Assembly: GCA_902630355.1 (NCBI GenBank)
Contig: CACOUL010000001.1
Coordinates: 62,001-126,000, forward strand
Direction of reading: 5' to 3'
Length of the DNA: 64,000 nt
From: Planctomycetaceae bacterium
GTDB taxonomy: Bacteria; Planctomycetota; Planctomycetia; Pirellulales; UBA7805
A model generated the notes under the pieces. The model made no database searches. It saw only the letters and a program-made list of their open reading frames with translations, and was not told where the DNA came from. The position numbers and the translations under genes were made by a program. The stretch's first letter is position 1. Each line of letters begins with the position of its first letter. Positions 25,323 to 33,921 of the stretch are shown in pieces.

Positions 25323-26570
25323 TCAATTACCCTTCCCGGGCGGTTCTGCGAGAACCTGAGGCTCAAAATCTTCCTGCAGGAACGCAATCTGCTGGGCAAC
25401 CTCTTGGACCGATGCCTCGTTTGTGTGGAGCGTGTAGGTCAACTTGAATTCAGCTGATTCCCCGGCAGACAGTTTTTGCAGCCTCCCCGCTTTGCGCTCC
25501 ACGCTTCGATTAAATGGATAATTGGTTCCAGGCTCAATCCCCATGACATAACCGCTGCGGGGCAGGGCAGTATTTTTCCAAATCGTGAGAAAAGGCATTT
25601 GACCCAATGAATATTTCACGGAACAACCTAACTTTTTATTCGCATTCTGAAGAAGCACTAGCGTCTCCCCCTGTGGATCGGAAAGCGGTTCAATCAGAAA
25701 TACCTCTTCCTTCTTTCCAGCCACCGGCCCGGAGATCTGCTGGAATCCTTCAAGCGACTTGGCGGCAGTAGCATTCATCGGCTGAACCTTTCGAATGGGT
25801 ACCGCGAGGCTCGCACCCGACTCAAGGAGCGGGGGCCCAAAATTCGCGTGATAAATCACCTCAAACTCCTGCGATTCAGCACCACGATTGGTCACAACAT
25901 CACGTATCTCAAACTCGCGACTGCCCACCACCATCGAAATCTGCGTTTGCAACTCGAGGGCGCCACCGTAAAAGCTGATCTCATCCACCCGGCCGCGAAG
26001 CCTGATGATGGGAGGCGGCCCCGGTTCAACCGAGACGGTCACCTCGGACGCGGGGATGTTTCCAATTTTCCCGTGCAGGGTAAGGCGCCGCTCCGAAGTA
26101 GCACCCGTGTTATCGCGGAACGTGTCGATGCCCGGGTGTCCGGCAAACTCCAAGCCGCATCGCACCAGCCATTCATTGAATCCATCAAGCCACCCCAGTC
26201 CCTCGCGATCGTGCAAGTTAATCAGCGAAGGGTGAACGACCTCGCGAACCGGCGAATCCCAGCCGAGGCGGAGTGGGCCCATCGTCACTCCTAAAATACT
26301 CATGCCGCGAGTGGGCACCACGACCATCTTGAGGCGACCATTGTCGATGGTCACAACATCGACACCTTCCTGCTTTCCCCCGTGAAGGACCGATTTGATG
26401 ATAGAAAACTCGGTTCCTTGTTCAGCCTCTCCCTTGTACTCCCAATTCCATTCCCGGATATTTTCCTCGACACTGATCAACGTCTCGCTTACCGGTTCGG
26501 CCGCTGACGCGCCGCAGGCCGCTATGAGGACCAAGAGGGCGCTCGCAGCGCGTGGATCAAAACGATTCAT
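25323..26570 (-). CDS. DUF4432 aldose-mutarotase-like protein, exported
   Basis: 415 residues with a signal peptide (MNRFDPRAASALLVLIAACGASA). The rest matches DUF4432, a galactose-mutarotase-like beta-sandwich: VVTIDNGRLKMVVVPTRGMSILGV, LGWDSPVREVVHP, FNEWLVRCGLEFAG, LTLHGKIGNIPASEV, YHANFGPPLL, and GYVMGIEPGTNYPFNRS near the end. The LIAACG could also be a lipobox. Members bind sugars and are assumed to interconvert anomers. In this operon it follows the ABC permease by 65 bases and would act outside the cytoplasm on the imported sugar. Its reaction is unproven. Confidence 0.82.
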   Translation of the reverse strand: MNRFDPRAASALLVLIAACGASAAEPVSETLISVEENIREWNWEYKGEAEQGTEFSIIKSVLHGGKQEGVDVVTIDNGRLKMVVVPTRGMSILGVTMGPLRLGWDSPVREVVHPSLINLHDREGLGWLDGFNEWLVRCGLEFAGHPGIDTFRDNTGATSERRLTLHGKIGNIPASEVTVSVEPGPPPIIRLRGRVDEISFYGGALELQTQISMVVGSREFEIRDVVTNRGAESQEFEVIYHANFGPPLLESGASLAVPIRKVQPMNATAAKSLEGFQQISGPVAGKKEEVFLIEPLSDPQGETLVLLQNANKKLGCSVKYSLGQMPFLTIWKNTALPRSGYVMGIEPGTNYPFNRSVERKAGRLQKLSAGESAEFKLTYTLHTNEASVQEVAQQIAFLQEDFEPQVLAEPPGKGN

Positions 26571-26635
26571 TCTATTTTCTCCCGTCGCGGTTTGTCCTCA
26601 GCTCAATCATTGACCGGATCAAGAATTCTAACCTA

Positions 26636-28000
26636 TCAGGGCCTTGCCGATATCCGTCTCACCAGCGCAACAAACTGCCCCTTTTTCAATGAATCAACAA
26701 ACACCGCTAAAAGAATCAGGGCCCCCATGACAACACCCTGGGTATAGCTCTCAATATTCATGAGATTCATCCCATTACGTATCACCGCAATCGCGAGTGC
26801 CCCACAAAGGGTTCCAAATATTTTACCTTCCCCTCCGGCGAGGCTGGTTCCTCCCACGACCACCGCGGTAATCACATCGAGCTCTAGCATCACGCCGTAA
26901 AGTGGTGAGCCACTTTTGAGCCTCGAAGCCTCAAGTACGCCACCCACGCCAGCCAGAGCACCGGAAGCCACATACGCAATCATCAACACCAGCGCAACGG
27001 GCACCCCGGACAATCGCGCGGCCTCCCGATTACTACCCACGGCATAAAACCATCGGCCCAAAGTGGTTTTTGTCATCATCAGGTGCGCAGCACCGTAGAG
27101 CACCAGCATTACGACAACCTCATTGGGCACCCCCAGGGGTTTTCCCACGGCCAGCCATGAAAACGACTCCGGGACCTGGTAGACCGACTGGCCCTCGGCG
27201 AGGATTTGGGCCAGTCCACGTGCAATCGACATGGTGGCCAACGTGACGATAAAGGGAGGCATCCCAAACCAGGTGATCATAGCACCAGAGAGCGTCCCGA
27301 CCAGAGCGGCAAGGCAGACAGCCACGCCGACCGCAGCGCAAATCCCACTCCAGTCAGCATCCGTACCGCCAAAGAAGTCGCGCATTGCCATCGCCGCTGT
27401 GACTGCGGAGAGCGCGACAAGACTTCCCACCGAGAGATCGATCCCACCGGTTATGATCACCAACGTCATGCCGATGGCAATAATGGCAATGACGGCCGAC
27501 TGTCCTGCAACATTTTTAAGATTCCCGGGCGTGAGAAAATTAGAGGAAGTTGCTTTACGAGGAAAAATCAGTGGCACATCAGCCCATGGCGGATACTTTT
27601 CTCCGCGATCAAGCAACAGTGACCAGTGTGACACCGACCGCGTTCCAACAATTGCGCTCGCCACGCTTCCATCGCTGGCACGGCGTTCAAGTTCCGCGCG
27701 CACGACGCGCGGTGAATCCCCATCGAGAAACAAAACCTGCGCGTCTGAAAACCCGCTTTCCTCTTTGATGAACGAAGTGAATTCTCGGTCCTCCGGTGAA
27801 CTTTTGGCAACAACGAGGATTGTGCCGCCCGAGTGCGTGATTTCACGCATCCGAGGAAGCAATTGTTCCGCACCGCGACTTCCGGTTGGAATTTGCGTAT
27901 CGAGTGTTGCGATTGAGAAAAACAGACAAAGCCCCAGCAATACTAGAAGCATGCTGTATTCAATGAGGAATTTTTTTACGGCTTGTCCGACGCGGTTCAT
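26636..28000 (-). CDS. Sugar ABC permease (RbsC/CUT2 type) with extra extracytoplasmic domain
   Basis: 454 residues versus about 325 for RbsC. A first helix (residues 14-33) is followed by about 115 hydrophilic residues (38-152) that look like a small alpha/beta domain, ending LTPGNLKNVAGQ, where normal CUT2 permeases begin. From there the family pattern is clear: GMTLVIITGGIDLSVGSLVAL, PPFIVTLATMSIARG, YAVGSNREAARLSGV, DVITAVVVGGTSLAGGEGKIFGT, ending in LAVFVDS. The start overlaps the ATPase stop as ATGA. It forms the membrane channel for a pentose, hexose or cyclitol. The inserted domain should lie outside the membrane. Confidence 0.88.
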   Translation of the reverse strand: MNRVGQAVKKFLIEYSMLLVLLGLCLFFSIATLDTQIPTGSRGAEQLLPRMREITHSGGTILVVAKSSPEDREFTSFIKEESGFSDAQVLFLDGDSPRVVRAELERRASDGSVASAIVGTRSVSHWSLLLDRGEKYPPWADVPLIFPRKATSSNFLTPGNLKNVAGQSAVIAIIAIGMTLVIITGGIDLSVGSLVALSAVTAAMAMRDFFGGTDADWSGICAAVGVAVCLAALVGTLSGAMITWFGMPPFIVTLATMSIARGLAQILAEGQSVYQVPESFSWLAVGKPLGVPNEVVVMLVLYGAAHLMMTKTTLGRWFYAVGSNREAARLSGVPVALVLMIAYVASGALAGVGGVLEASRLKSGSPLYGVMLELDVITAVVVGGTSLAGGEGKIFGTLCGALAIAVIRNGMNLMNIESYTQGVVMGALILLAVFVDSLKKGQFVALVRRISARP

Positions 28001-29502
28001 GATGATTCATTCCCAAATGCCACATCCATAATCTGCCTCTGACTAAGCGATGACTGGTTTTCAAATTCCGCCGCAATCGTTCCATGCCGCATCACGAGAA
28101 TGCGGTTTGCCATCCCCATAACTTCGGAGAGGTCCGAACTGACCATCACCACCGCCTTCCCCTCATCGGTGAGCATCCGCACCAGTTGGTAAATTTCATA
28201 GCGGGCAGCCACGTCGATACCGCGCGTCGGCTCGTCCAATAGAATCACCTGACACTCGCGGCATAACCACCGGGCGAACAGTAACTTTTGCTGGTTCCCC
28301 CCTGAGAGCGTTACGGCTCGACTTTCAACTCGGTCCGATGCAAGCTTCATCTGAGACGCATAGCGGCGAAATGCCGCGCTCTCGGCCGCCTCACGAATCA
28401 ACCCGAATCGGCTGAAGCGATGTAGATTGGGCACCGCAAAGTTTTCTCGCACGCTTCGCTCCAAGAAAAGGCCATCTGCCTTTCGATCCTCCGGTAGCAT
28501 ACAGACGCCTTGCTCAAGCGCCTCCCGCGGCGATCGCGGACGAAGGGCTGTGCCGTCGATCATCATGGTTCCCTCGGTCGCCACATCGGCACCGCACAGC
28601 AATCGCAATAGCTCGCTTCGTCCACTGCCCACCAACCCGGTGATGCCCACGATTTCCCCCGCTTTGACGTCAAAGCACACGGATCGTACATCGTTCCCCC
28701 TGCCCAAGCCGGAAACCGAAAGCAGAACCTGCTCCTTGCTGCGGGACCGGGGCGGAAATTCGCCCACCAAATCCTCACCCACCATCGAACGGATCAGATC
28801 GGCGCGTTCGATTTGGCTCGTATGAAACATATCCTCTGTACATCCGTCCCGTAACACCTGTACCCGATCGGTCCATTCGAGAATCTCTTCCAGCCGATGG
28901 CTAATGTAAATGATCGCCATTCCGTCTTGCTTTAATTTCCCGAGGAGTTTCTGGAGCCGTTCCGCTTCCCGGGCTGACAGGGCCGTAGTCGGCTCGTCAA
29001 GAATGAGAACCTGCGCGTCGATTTGCAATGCCGCCGCAATTTCCACCACCTGCTGTTCTGCAACCGATAAATCGCGACACAGCTTATGGGGATCGATATC
29101 AACCCCGAGCAGACCAACGAGCTTTCGGGTCTCTTCTACTTCCTCTGCGCGACGAACCCACCCGCGCGAGGCAAGAAACATGTTCTCCCAGACCCGGAGC
29201 GTCGGAATTAAGCTCATCTCTTGATGGATGATGGCGATGCCAGAGTCCCTTGCCCTGCGCGGCGACTCCAGTTCGCATGGCCGCTGGTGGAGAAATATTT
29301 GGCCCGCATCGGGGTACGTGGCGCCCGAGAGAACCTTCATCAGCGTGCTTTTGCCCGCTCCGTTTTCTCCGACCAGGCCAAGAATTTCTCCGCTGGACAA
29401 ATCAAGATCGACGCCCCCCAGGGCCTGGACACCCGGATAGGCCTTACAGATGCCCCGCATCTTCAGAATCGGTTGCTGCGCATCAGTGGTTGATTTACAC
29501 AT
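27997..29502 (-). CDS. Sugar ABC transporter double ATPase (RbsA/MglA type)
   Basis: About 501 residues from the ATG at 29502, chosen because GGAG lies five bases upstream; a frame to 29553 is open. Two nucleotide-binding halves: the first has LVGENGAGKSTLMKVLSGAT, signature LSVAEQQVVEIAAAL and VLILDEPTTAL; the second has the degenerate Walker A GLVGSGRSELLRLLCG typical of this family, LSGGNQQKLLFARWL and VILLDEPTRGID. It energises the CUT2 importer with the permease just downstream (four-base overlap). Cytoplasmic, membrane-associated. Confidence 0.93.
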   Translation of the reverse strand: MCKSTTDAQQPILKMRGICKAYPGVQALGGVDLDLSSGEILGLVGENGAGKSTLMKVLSGATYPDAGQIFLHQRPCELESPRRARDSGIAIIHQEMSLIPTLRVWENMFLASRGWVRRAEEVEETRKLVGLLGVDIDPHKLCRDLSVAEQQVVEIAAALQIDAQVLILDEPTTALSAREAERLQKLLGKLKQDGMAIIYISHRLEEILEWTDRVQVLRDGCTEDMFHTSQIERADLIRSMVGEDLVGEFPPRSRSKEQVLLSVSGLGRGNDVRSVCFDVKAGEIVGITGLVGSGRSELLRLLCGADVATEGTMMIDGTALRPRSPREALEQGVCMLPEDRKADGLFLERSVRENFAVPNLHRFSRFGLIREAAESAAFRRYASQMKLASDRVESRAVTLSGGNQQKLLFARWLCRECQVILLDEPTRGIDVAARYEIYQLVRMLTDEGKAVVMVSSDLSEVMGMANRILVMRHGTIAAEFENQSSLSQRQIMDVAFGNESS

Positions 29503-29553
29503 GATACTCCGTGAGGGGATATTGGCTCTCGCATGTGCCTGATCTATCGTCAC

Positions 29554-30441
29554 TCAAACCGAAAACACGCGCTCGAGCGATTCTCGCATCACGCGCGTAT
29601 CCGCATCGATGCCGGCCCAATGCCGGATACCAATCGCTCCCTGAGCAACCAACATCTCCAGACCATCAATAATTTCACATCCGCGATCTGCGGCACGTTC
29701 AAGAAATCGGGTGCGCGGTGGATTGGGAATCACATCGGCCACCAACATCCTGCTCTGCAGCGATTCGTACTCGACCTCAACAACCGCTTCGGTATCGGGA
29801 AACAGACCAATGGATGTGGCATTAATCACAAGATCGGTGTCTTGCGGAACCTCATACGCACACTGCCACGGCACAAACTCTGCCGTGAGTCGGCCACCCG
29901 TCGTTTCGCGTACGCGACCTTGCAACAGCTCGGTCAAAGACCCTCCGCGGGATACCGACCGGTTCACGATCGTAATGTGCGAGACTCCCTCCAGTGCCAG
30001 TTCGACGCTAATCGCCCGCGCGGCACCTCCAGCGCCGAAGAGGACAACCCGTTTGTCGTTAACATCCATGCGCCCCGCGACACTTTCTAGAAATCCCTTG
30101 CCATCGGTATTTTCACCTATCCACTCCGTCCCTCGCCGAACGACACAGTTCACGGCCCCCATCAACTCCGCGGACTCACCGAGTCCGTCGAGATACTCAA
30201 TCACCGCCACCTTGTGTGGGATAGTGCAATTAAAGCCAACAAACCCCATCGCCTTCGCGCCCGCTACCGCGGCCTTGAGATCCGCGGGTTCCACTTCGAT
30301 TGAGAGATAGCGCCATTCCAGACCATGGTGCGCATAGGCCGCCTCCATCATCGCCTGAGTTGGATTTTCCGCGATCGGCTGTCCGAACGCACCGGTCAAT
30401 TCTTGCTTAAAGTTAAGTGCCTCTGGCATTTGAAACGGCAA
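29554..30441 (-). CDS. Shikimate-dehydrogenase-like (AroE family) dehydrogenase, altered substrate motif
   Basis: About 295 residues if translation begins at the TTG at 30441, nine bases after GAGGAGG; the ATG at 30429 (291 residues) is 21 bases from it. AroE features: NCTIPHK with catalytic Lys77, ENTDGKGF with Asp113, LFGAGGAARAI for NADP, NRSVSRGG after the second strand, and GLEMLVAQGAIGIRHWAG at the end. The motif that normally reads HSxSP and anchors the shikimate carboxylate is here ENPTQ (residues 25-29), so both Ser are changed. Set inside a sugar ABC operon between binding protein and ATPase, it probably oxidises or reduces a ring polyol rather than serving aromatic synthesis. This is inference. 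Confidence 0.83.
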   Translation of the reverse strand: MPFQMPEALNFKQELTGAFGQPIAENPTQAMMEAAYAHHGLEWRYLSIEVEPADLKAAVAGAKAMGFVGFNCTIPHKVAVIEYLDGLGESAELMGAVNCVVRRGTEWIGENTDGKGFLESVAGRMDVNDKRVVLFGAGGAARAISVELALEGVSHITIVNRSVSRGGSLTELLQGRVRETTGGRLTAEFVPWQCAYEVPQDTDLVINATSIGLFPDTEAVVEVEYESLQSRMLVADVIPNPPRTRFLERAADRGCEIIDGLEMLVAQGAIGIRHWAGIDADTRVMRESLERVFSV

Positions 30442-30445
30442 CCAT
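30413..30445 (-). other. Ten-codon out-of-frame mini-ORF at the AroE-like start
   Basis: The ATG at 30445, five bases after GGAGG, opens a frame MVAVSNARGT and stop that is out of frame with the dehydrogenase and contains its ATG candidate at 30429. It has the best-placed ribosome site of the junction. It may be a small leader ORF that tunes translation, or chance. Confidence 0.35.
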
Positions 30446-30455
30446 CGTCGCCTCC

Positions 30456-31430
30456 TCAATCGAGCGTGGGATCATTTTCTGCGTCAGCCTTCCGATAAAG
30501 TGCTGTCGGGATAAGCACCTCTGCCTCCACCTCCTCGCCATCGAAGTGCGCAAGGATCATCTCCATCGTCTTCTTTGCCATCCGGTCTGGAAATTGAATC
30601 GGGTCGGCGTAAATACGTCCACTTCGAATCGCCTTCTTTCCTTCAGGTTGTCCATCGAATCCGATTACAACCACCTGTTGCTCCTTGCCATCTTCTTCGA
30701 GTGCGGCACAGGCGCCGAGTGCCGAAGGGTCATTGATGGCAAACACGCCCACCAGATCGCTGTGCGCCTGAAGGATGTCCTTCATTGCCCGATGTCCGGT
30801 GGATCGGTTCCCCCCCGAGGGAAGTTCACTCACGATTTTGACAGCATCTTGGCCGGCGCGATTGTGTTGATCGATTACCGCCTTAAATCCCTTGACGCGG
30901 AGCAGGCAGGACTCAGTGACCTTGTGGTCGAGTATCGCAATCGGTCCTCCACGTCCGTCGAGTGCTTCGAGCATCGCTTCACCGGCTTGCCTGCCGCCCA
31001 TCTCGTTATTGGTTGCCACGTGGCACACCACCTGACAGCCATCGGCCAAACATCCGTTATCGACGGTGAAGACCGGAATTCCCGCCGCGTGCGCCTCGGC
31101 AATCGCCGGTCCGATCGCCCGGGAGTCATACGGGGCAAGGACGATCGCGGCGACACCGCTCACGATAAAATCCTTTACTTGCGCAGACTGCTTTGCGGCG
31201 TCCTCATCCGCACCCACGACCGTCACATCGTAACCCGCCACTCGTGCCTCTTCGGCGATGGTGTCTCCAATCACCTTGAAAAAGGGATTGGTGAGCGTCA
31301 TCAGCGAGACGCCAATCGTCCCCCGCGATGTTCCGCTCTCAGGCGCCGCCGAGTCTCCCTGTGGAGAATGGCACCCGATCAGCGTGAAGAAAATAACAAA
31401 ACCTAAGCTCGCAAGGCGAATGACGCTCAT
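30456..31430 (-). CDS. Sugar ABC substrate-binding lipoprotein (RbsB-like, periplasmic binding type I)
   Basis: About 324 residues from the ATG at 31430, which AGGGG precedes by eight bases; a GTG three codons upstream is possible. A lipoprotein signal ends LIGC with Cys20. The mature part matches RbsB-type proteins: IGVSLMTLTNPFFKVIGDTIAEEARVAG start, VSGVAAIVLAPYDSRAIGPAIAEAHAAGIPVFTVDN, then GRQAGEAML, VFAINDPSALGACAALEE, VVVIGFDGQPEGKKAI. It delivers the sugar or cyclitol to the permease and ATPase encoded downstream. Anchored on the outer face of the cytoplasmic membrane. Confidence 0.92.
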   Translation of the reverse strand: MSVIRLASLGFVIFFTLIGCHSPQGDSAAPESGTSRGTIGVSLMTLTNPFFKVIGDTIAEEARVAGYDVTVVGADEDAAKQSAQVKDFIVSGVAAIVLAPYDSRAIGPAIAEAHAAGIPVFTVDNGCLADGCQVVCHVATNNEMGGRQAGEAMLEALDGRGGPIAILDHKVTESCLLRVKGFKAVIDQHNRAGQDAVKIVSELPSGGNRSTGHRAMKDILQAHSDLVGVFAINDPSALGACAALEEDGKEQQVVVIGFDGQPEGKKAIRSGRIYADPIQFPDRMAKKTMEMILAHFDGEEVEAEVLIPTALYRKADAENDPTLD

Positions 31431-31476
31431 CAAACCCACCCCTTCAAAATAAAAAACTACGTACCATCGTTTTCAT

Positions 31477-32145
31477 TTATTGCGGTTGTATGCGGACATT
31501 TCGCCAGGCAACCTCATAGGGACCTTGGCCGCGCCCGATCCCATGGACTTGAAGGCCGATAAAGCCCTCCGGGTGTGTCTTGGCGGCTTGTTCGTCGACC
31601 AGCGTGCCGATCTTCTCGCCGTTAATCCATGTTTCGATCTTCGGGCCACGCGCTACCACGCGATAACGATTCCACCCATCGTCGTCAAAATGTGTATGTC
31701 GCTTTCGGTCTTCTTCCGGAGTCAACCAGCCACGCCCCGTTGCTTCCCCGTAGACATACCCCGAGAGACCACCGGCAGCGGTCGATTCGATTTCGACCTG
31801 TGGTCCATTCACTCGCCCCGAACCCTCCTTCGCCTGCGAGCGAATCTGCACACCCGAATTAAGCCTCGGGTCACACTTCACTTCAAATTCGAGAATAAAG
31901 TCGCCGTAAGGCTCGGTGGTGCATAAAAACGAGTTCGGACTCCCATCGGTGGTGCGTCCCACGATCGCGCCGTCCTCCACGCGGTAATGGGCGGTCCCGT
32001 TTTTTTGTACCCAGCCCTGAAGCGTGCTACCGTCGAAGAGATTCTTCCAGCCCTCGGTGGCCTTTCCCCAGCCGAGGCTCACCGTGCCGAGGACGACAAT
32101 GAGAGTGAACGTCAATTTTTGCATCCGCTGTACTCCACAGAACAT
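31477..32145 (-). CDS. Exported DUF1080 protein (3-keto-disaccharide hydrolase-like)
   Basis: 222 residues from the ATG at 32145, five bases after AAGGAG that overlaps the stop of the TPR gene; an internal ATG at 32124 also has GGAG. Signal peptide LTFTLIVVLGTVSLGWG. DUF1080 pattern: NLFDGSTLQGWV, FILEFEVKCDPRLNSGVQIRSQ, GPQVEIE, WNRYRVVARGPKIETWINGEKIGTLVD, GFIGLQVHG, AWRNVRIQ. Some DUF1080 proteins cleave 3-keto-glycosides. It is 46 bases before the binding-protein gene and probably belongs to the same operon, where it would release the imported sugar. Confidence 0.87.
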   Translation of the reverse strand: MFCGVQRMQKLTFTLIVVLGTVSLGWGKATEGWKNLFDGSTLQGWVQKNGTAHYRVEDGAIVGRTTDGSPNSFLCTTEPYGDFILEFEVKCDPRLNSGVQIRSQAKEGSGRVNGPQVEIESTAAGGLSGYVYGEATGRGWLTPEEDRKRHTHFDDDGWNRYRVVARGPKIETWINGEKIGTLVDEQAAKTHPEGFIGLQVHGIGRGQGPYEVAWRNVRIQPQ

Positions 32146-32154
32146 AGTTTCTCC

Positions 32155-32796
32155 TTATTCGTTGCCATCGTGTCCCGGCACTGACGCCTTCTCACGATCA
32201 CGACCTAGACAAACGCGAGCGACATCCTGCATATAGGAGCCCTCTAGCGATTCTTCCGCCGCAAGCGCCAGGTGTTTTTTCGCACTCTGATGGTCGCCAG
32301 CCACCTCATACTGCAACCCAATATACAGATGCGCATACATTCGCGAACGGGGTGTGCCATCCTTCTCCGCTGCCGAGAGCACTTTCTCGCGGGATCCCTT
32401 ACCTGAATACATCAGATAAATCTCTCTCATCGGCACGCGGACATCGTGTTGCAACTCAATCGGCATCATCTGCTTTTGCGCAAACTCGAGTCCTTTCAAC
32501 CTGCCGACACACAGGAAATGCCAGGCCGCGTTTTCTACATCGTGCGGGTTGACCTCCTTATGGATTTCAAACTGCTTACGGCCCGCATCATACTGCCCCA
32601 GACAATACTGACTGATTCCCCGCTGCCAGAGATACGGCTCAATCCGCGGTTCGATGGCAATGGCCCGCTCAAACTCTTTCAGGGACTCTTCCACGCGGGC
32701 CTCACGGAAAGCCCGCATCCCGCGATCGACGCAGGCGGAGGCGGTTTCCTGATCGTTTGCACAGAGTACTGCGATGATAAAAAGAATTGCATTCAT
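32155..32796 (-). CDS. Small TPR-containing protein, probably exported
   Basis: 213 residues from the ATG at 32796. A short hydrophobic leader (MNAILFIIAVLCA) precedes TPR-like helices: CVDRGMRAFREARVEESLKEFERAIAIEPRIEPYLWQRGISQYCLGQYDAGRKQFE shows two consecutive repeats, and a third near YAHLYIGLQYEVAGDHQSAKKHL. The central block AAWHFLCVGRLKGLEFAQ is shared by planctomycete TPR proteins of unknown role. It lies between the GH-like gene and the DUF1080 gene with gaps of 46 and 9 bases. TPR proteins bind partners; none is known here. Confidence 0.75.
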   Translation of the reverse strand: MNAILFIIAVLCANDQETASACVDRGMRAFREARVEESLKEFERAIAIEPRIEPYLWQRGISQYCLGQYDAGRKQFEIHKEVNPHDVENAAWHFLCVGRLKGLEFAQKQMMPIELQHDVRVPMREIYLMYSGKGSREKVLSAAEKDGTPRSRMYAHLYIGLQYEVAGDHQSAKKHLALAAEESLEGSYMQDVARVCLGRDREKASVPGHDGNE

Positions 32797-32842
32797 CTTG
32801 ATGTAACATTCCCTCGCAGTTGATTTGCCGACCGATCCGCCT

Positions 32843-33781
32843 TCATTGGTTCTGCTCGCCCGCTGGATGGAAGACACGAAGTGTCGGATGGGGCGTGTAG
32901 AGTCGAAAGCCGTCATCCACCGCAACCAGTTGTCCGCTTGAGAAGTCACCTTCGAGGATGGGATTTGCGGGACATTTCTGCCACTCAATGAGGTCATCCG
33001 ATACGGCAAGACACATCCGCCAATCCCCGCGCCACTTCGGATCGGCGTTGGCGTGATAGACGGCATAGTAACGCCCGTCGATTTTGATGATTTGATTCAG
33101 TGCAATCGCGTAACGGTCGTATGCCTCAGGCCCCAGTGCGATCACCGGAGTGTCGCTTACGTTCGTCCATACCTTACGGTCTTTCGACGTCGCGACCCAG
33201 ATGCCGCGATCACCCCGCTCGTAAAACAGGTACCACGTATCACCGTCACGGAAGAGTGTGGGTGTGCCATAGGGCCCCTCACTAATCGGATCCCCGTTTT
33301 TTTTCCGGACATCGAGTCTCTTGTAGCCGGTCCAATGGACACCGTCGTCCGACCGTAGCGTGTGTGCGATATCCTCGCGTCCTTCAGCCACCATGATAAA
33401 TTCGCCACCATCCCTGACGACCTGCATATCTTCAACCCACTCATCCGCAACAAGGGGCGAGGAACTTATGCGCTTCCATCGAATACCATCTTCGCTGGTC
33501 GCATACCCGAGCCGGCGCAAATCAGACTTGCCGAGATTGTAACCCGTATACCAAAAGTGCCACTTGCCTCCATCCCGCAATATCCAGCCCCGTTCGCGAA
33601 TCCGTTCGTCCCATGCTCCCGGACCACCTCCCGTAAAGATCGGATTCTCTCCGTCCGCGACCCAGCGGAGCAGGGCAGGGGGAAACGGATCATCACCCCG
33701 GTCTTCTCCATTGCTTTGGCTTAGAGCGAGGCCGCACCCCACCAGGATCACCGCCATTAGAGGGAGAGTTATTTGCTTCAC
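32843..33781 (-). CDS. Exported five-bladed-propeller glycosidase-like protein (GH43/GH130-related)
   Basis: 312 residues starting at a GTG. Leader MKQITLPLMAVILVGC with a lipobox-like LVGC. Repeated blades: KWHFWYTGYN, LGYATSEDGIRWKRI, FIMVAEGRED, VHWTGYKRL, YGTPTLFRDGDTWYLFYERGD, IWVATSKDRKVWT, YYAVYHANADPKW, CLAVSDDLIEWQKCPANPIL. This is the pattern of GH43-, GH32- and GH130-like beta-propellers, but the catalytic acids cannot be placed with confidence, so it may be an enzyme on glycosides or a binding relative. It is the first gene of the nine-gene minus-strand run and is divergent from the DUF1549 gene. Confidence 0.72.
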   Translation of the reverse strand: MKQITLPLMAVILVGCGLALSQSNGEDRGDDPFPPALLRWVADGENPIFTGGGPGAWDERIRERGWILRDGGKWHFWYTGYNLGKSDLRRLGYATSEDGIRWKRISSSPLVADEWVEDMQVVRDGGEFIMVAEGREDIAHTLRSDDGVHWTGYKRLDVRKKNGDPISEGPYGTPTLFRDGDTWYLFYERGDRGIWVATSKDRKVWTNVSDTPVIALGPEAYDRYAIALNQIIKIDGRYYAVYHANADPKWRGDWRMCLAVSDDLIEWQKCPANPILEGDFSSGQLVAVDDGFRLYTPHPTLRVFHPAGEQNQ

Positions 33782-33921
33782 GAATTGAAATCTACTTCGG
33801 AGGGAAATGGAAAACCTGCGTCAGTATAAATCCCTAAACCACCCTCTCGCAATCACCCGCTTCCTGGCGAAATGCCCATGTGTTGTTTACCTCCCCCATC
33901 GGTGCAGGTTAAAATGTGGTC

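Noticed and set aside
30417-31406. Long plus-strand open frame (329 codons) opposite the sugar-binding protein gene
   Set aside because: It is antisense to a clear RbsB-like gene, has no family motif, and no ribosome site; a codon-bias shadow.
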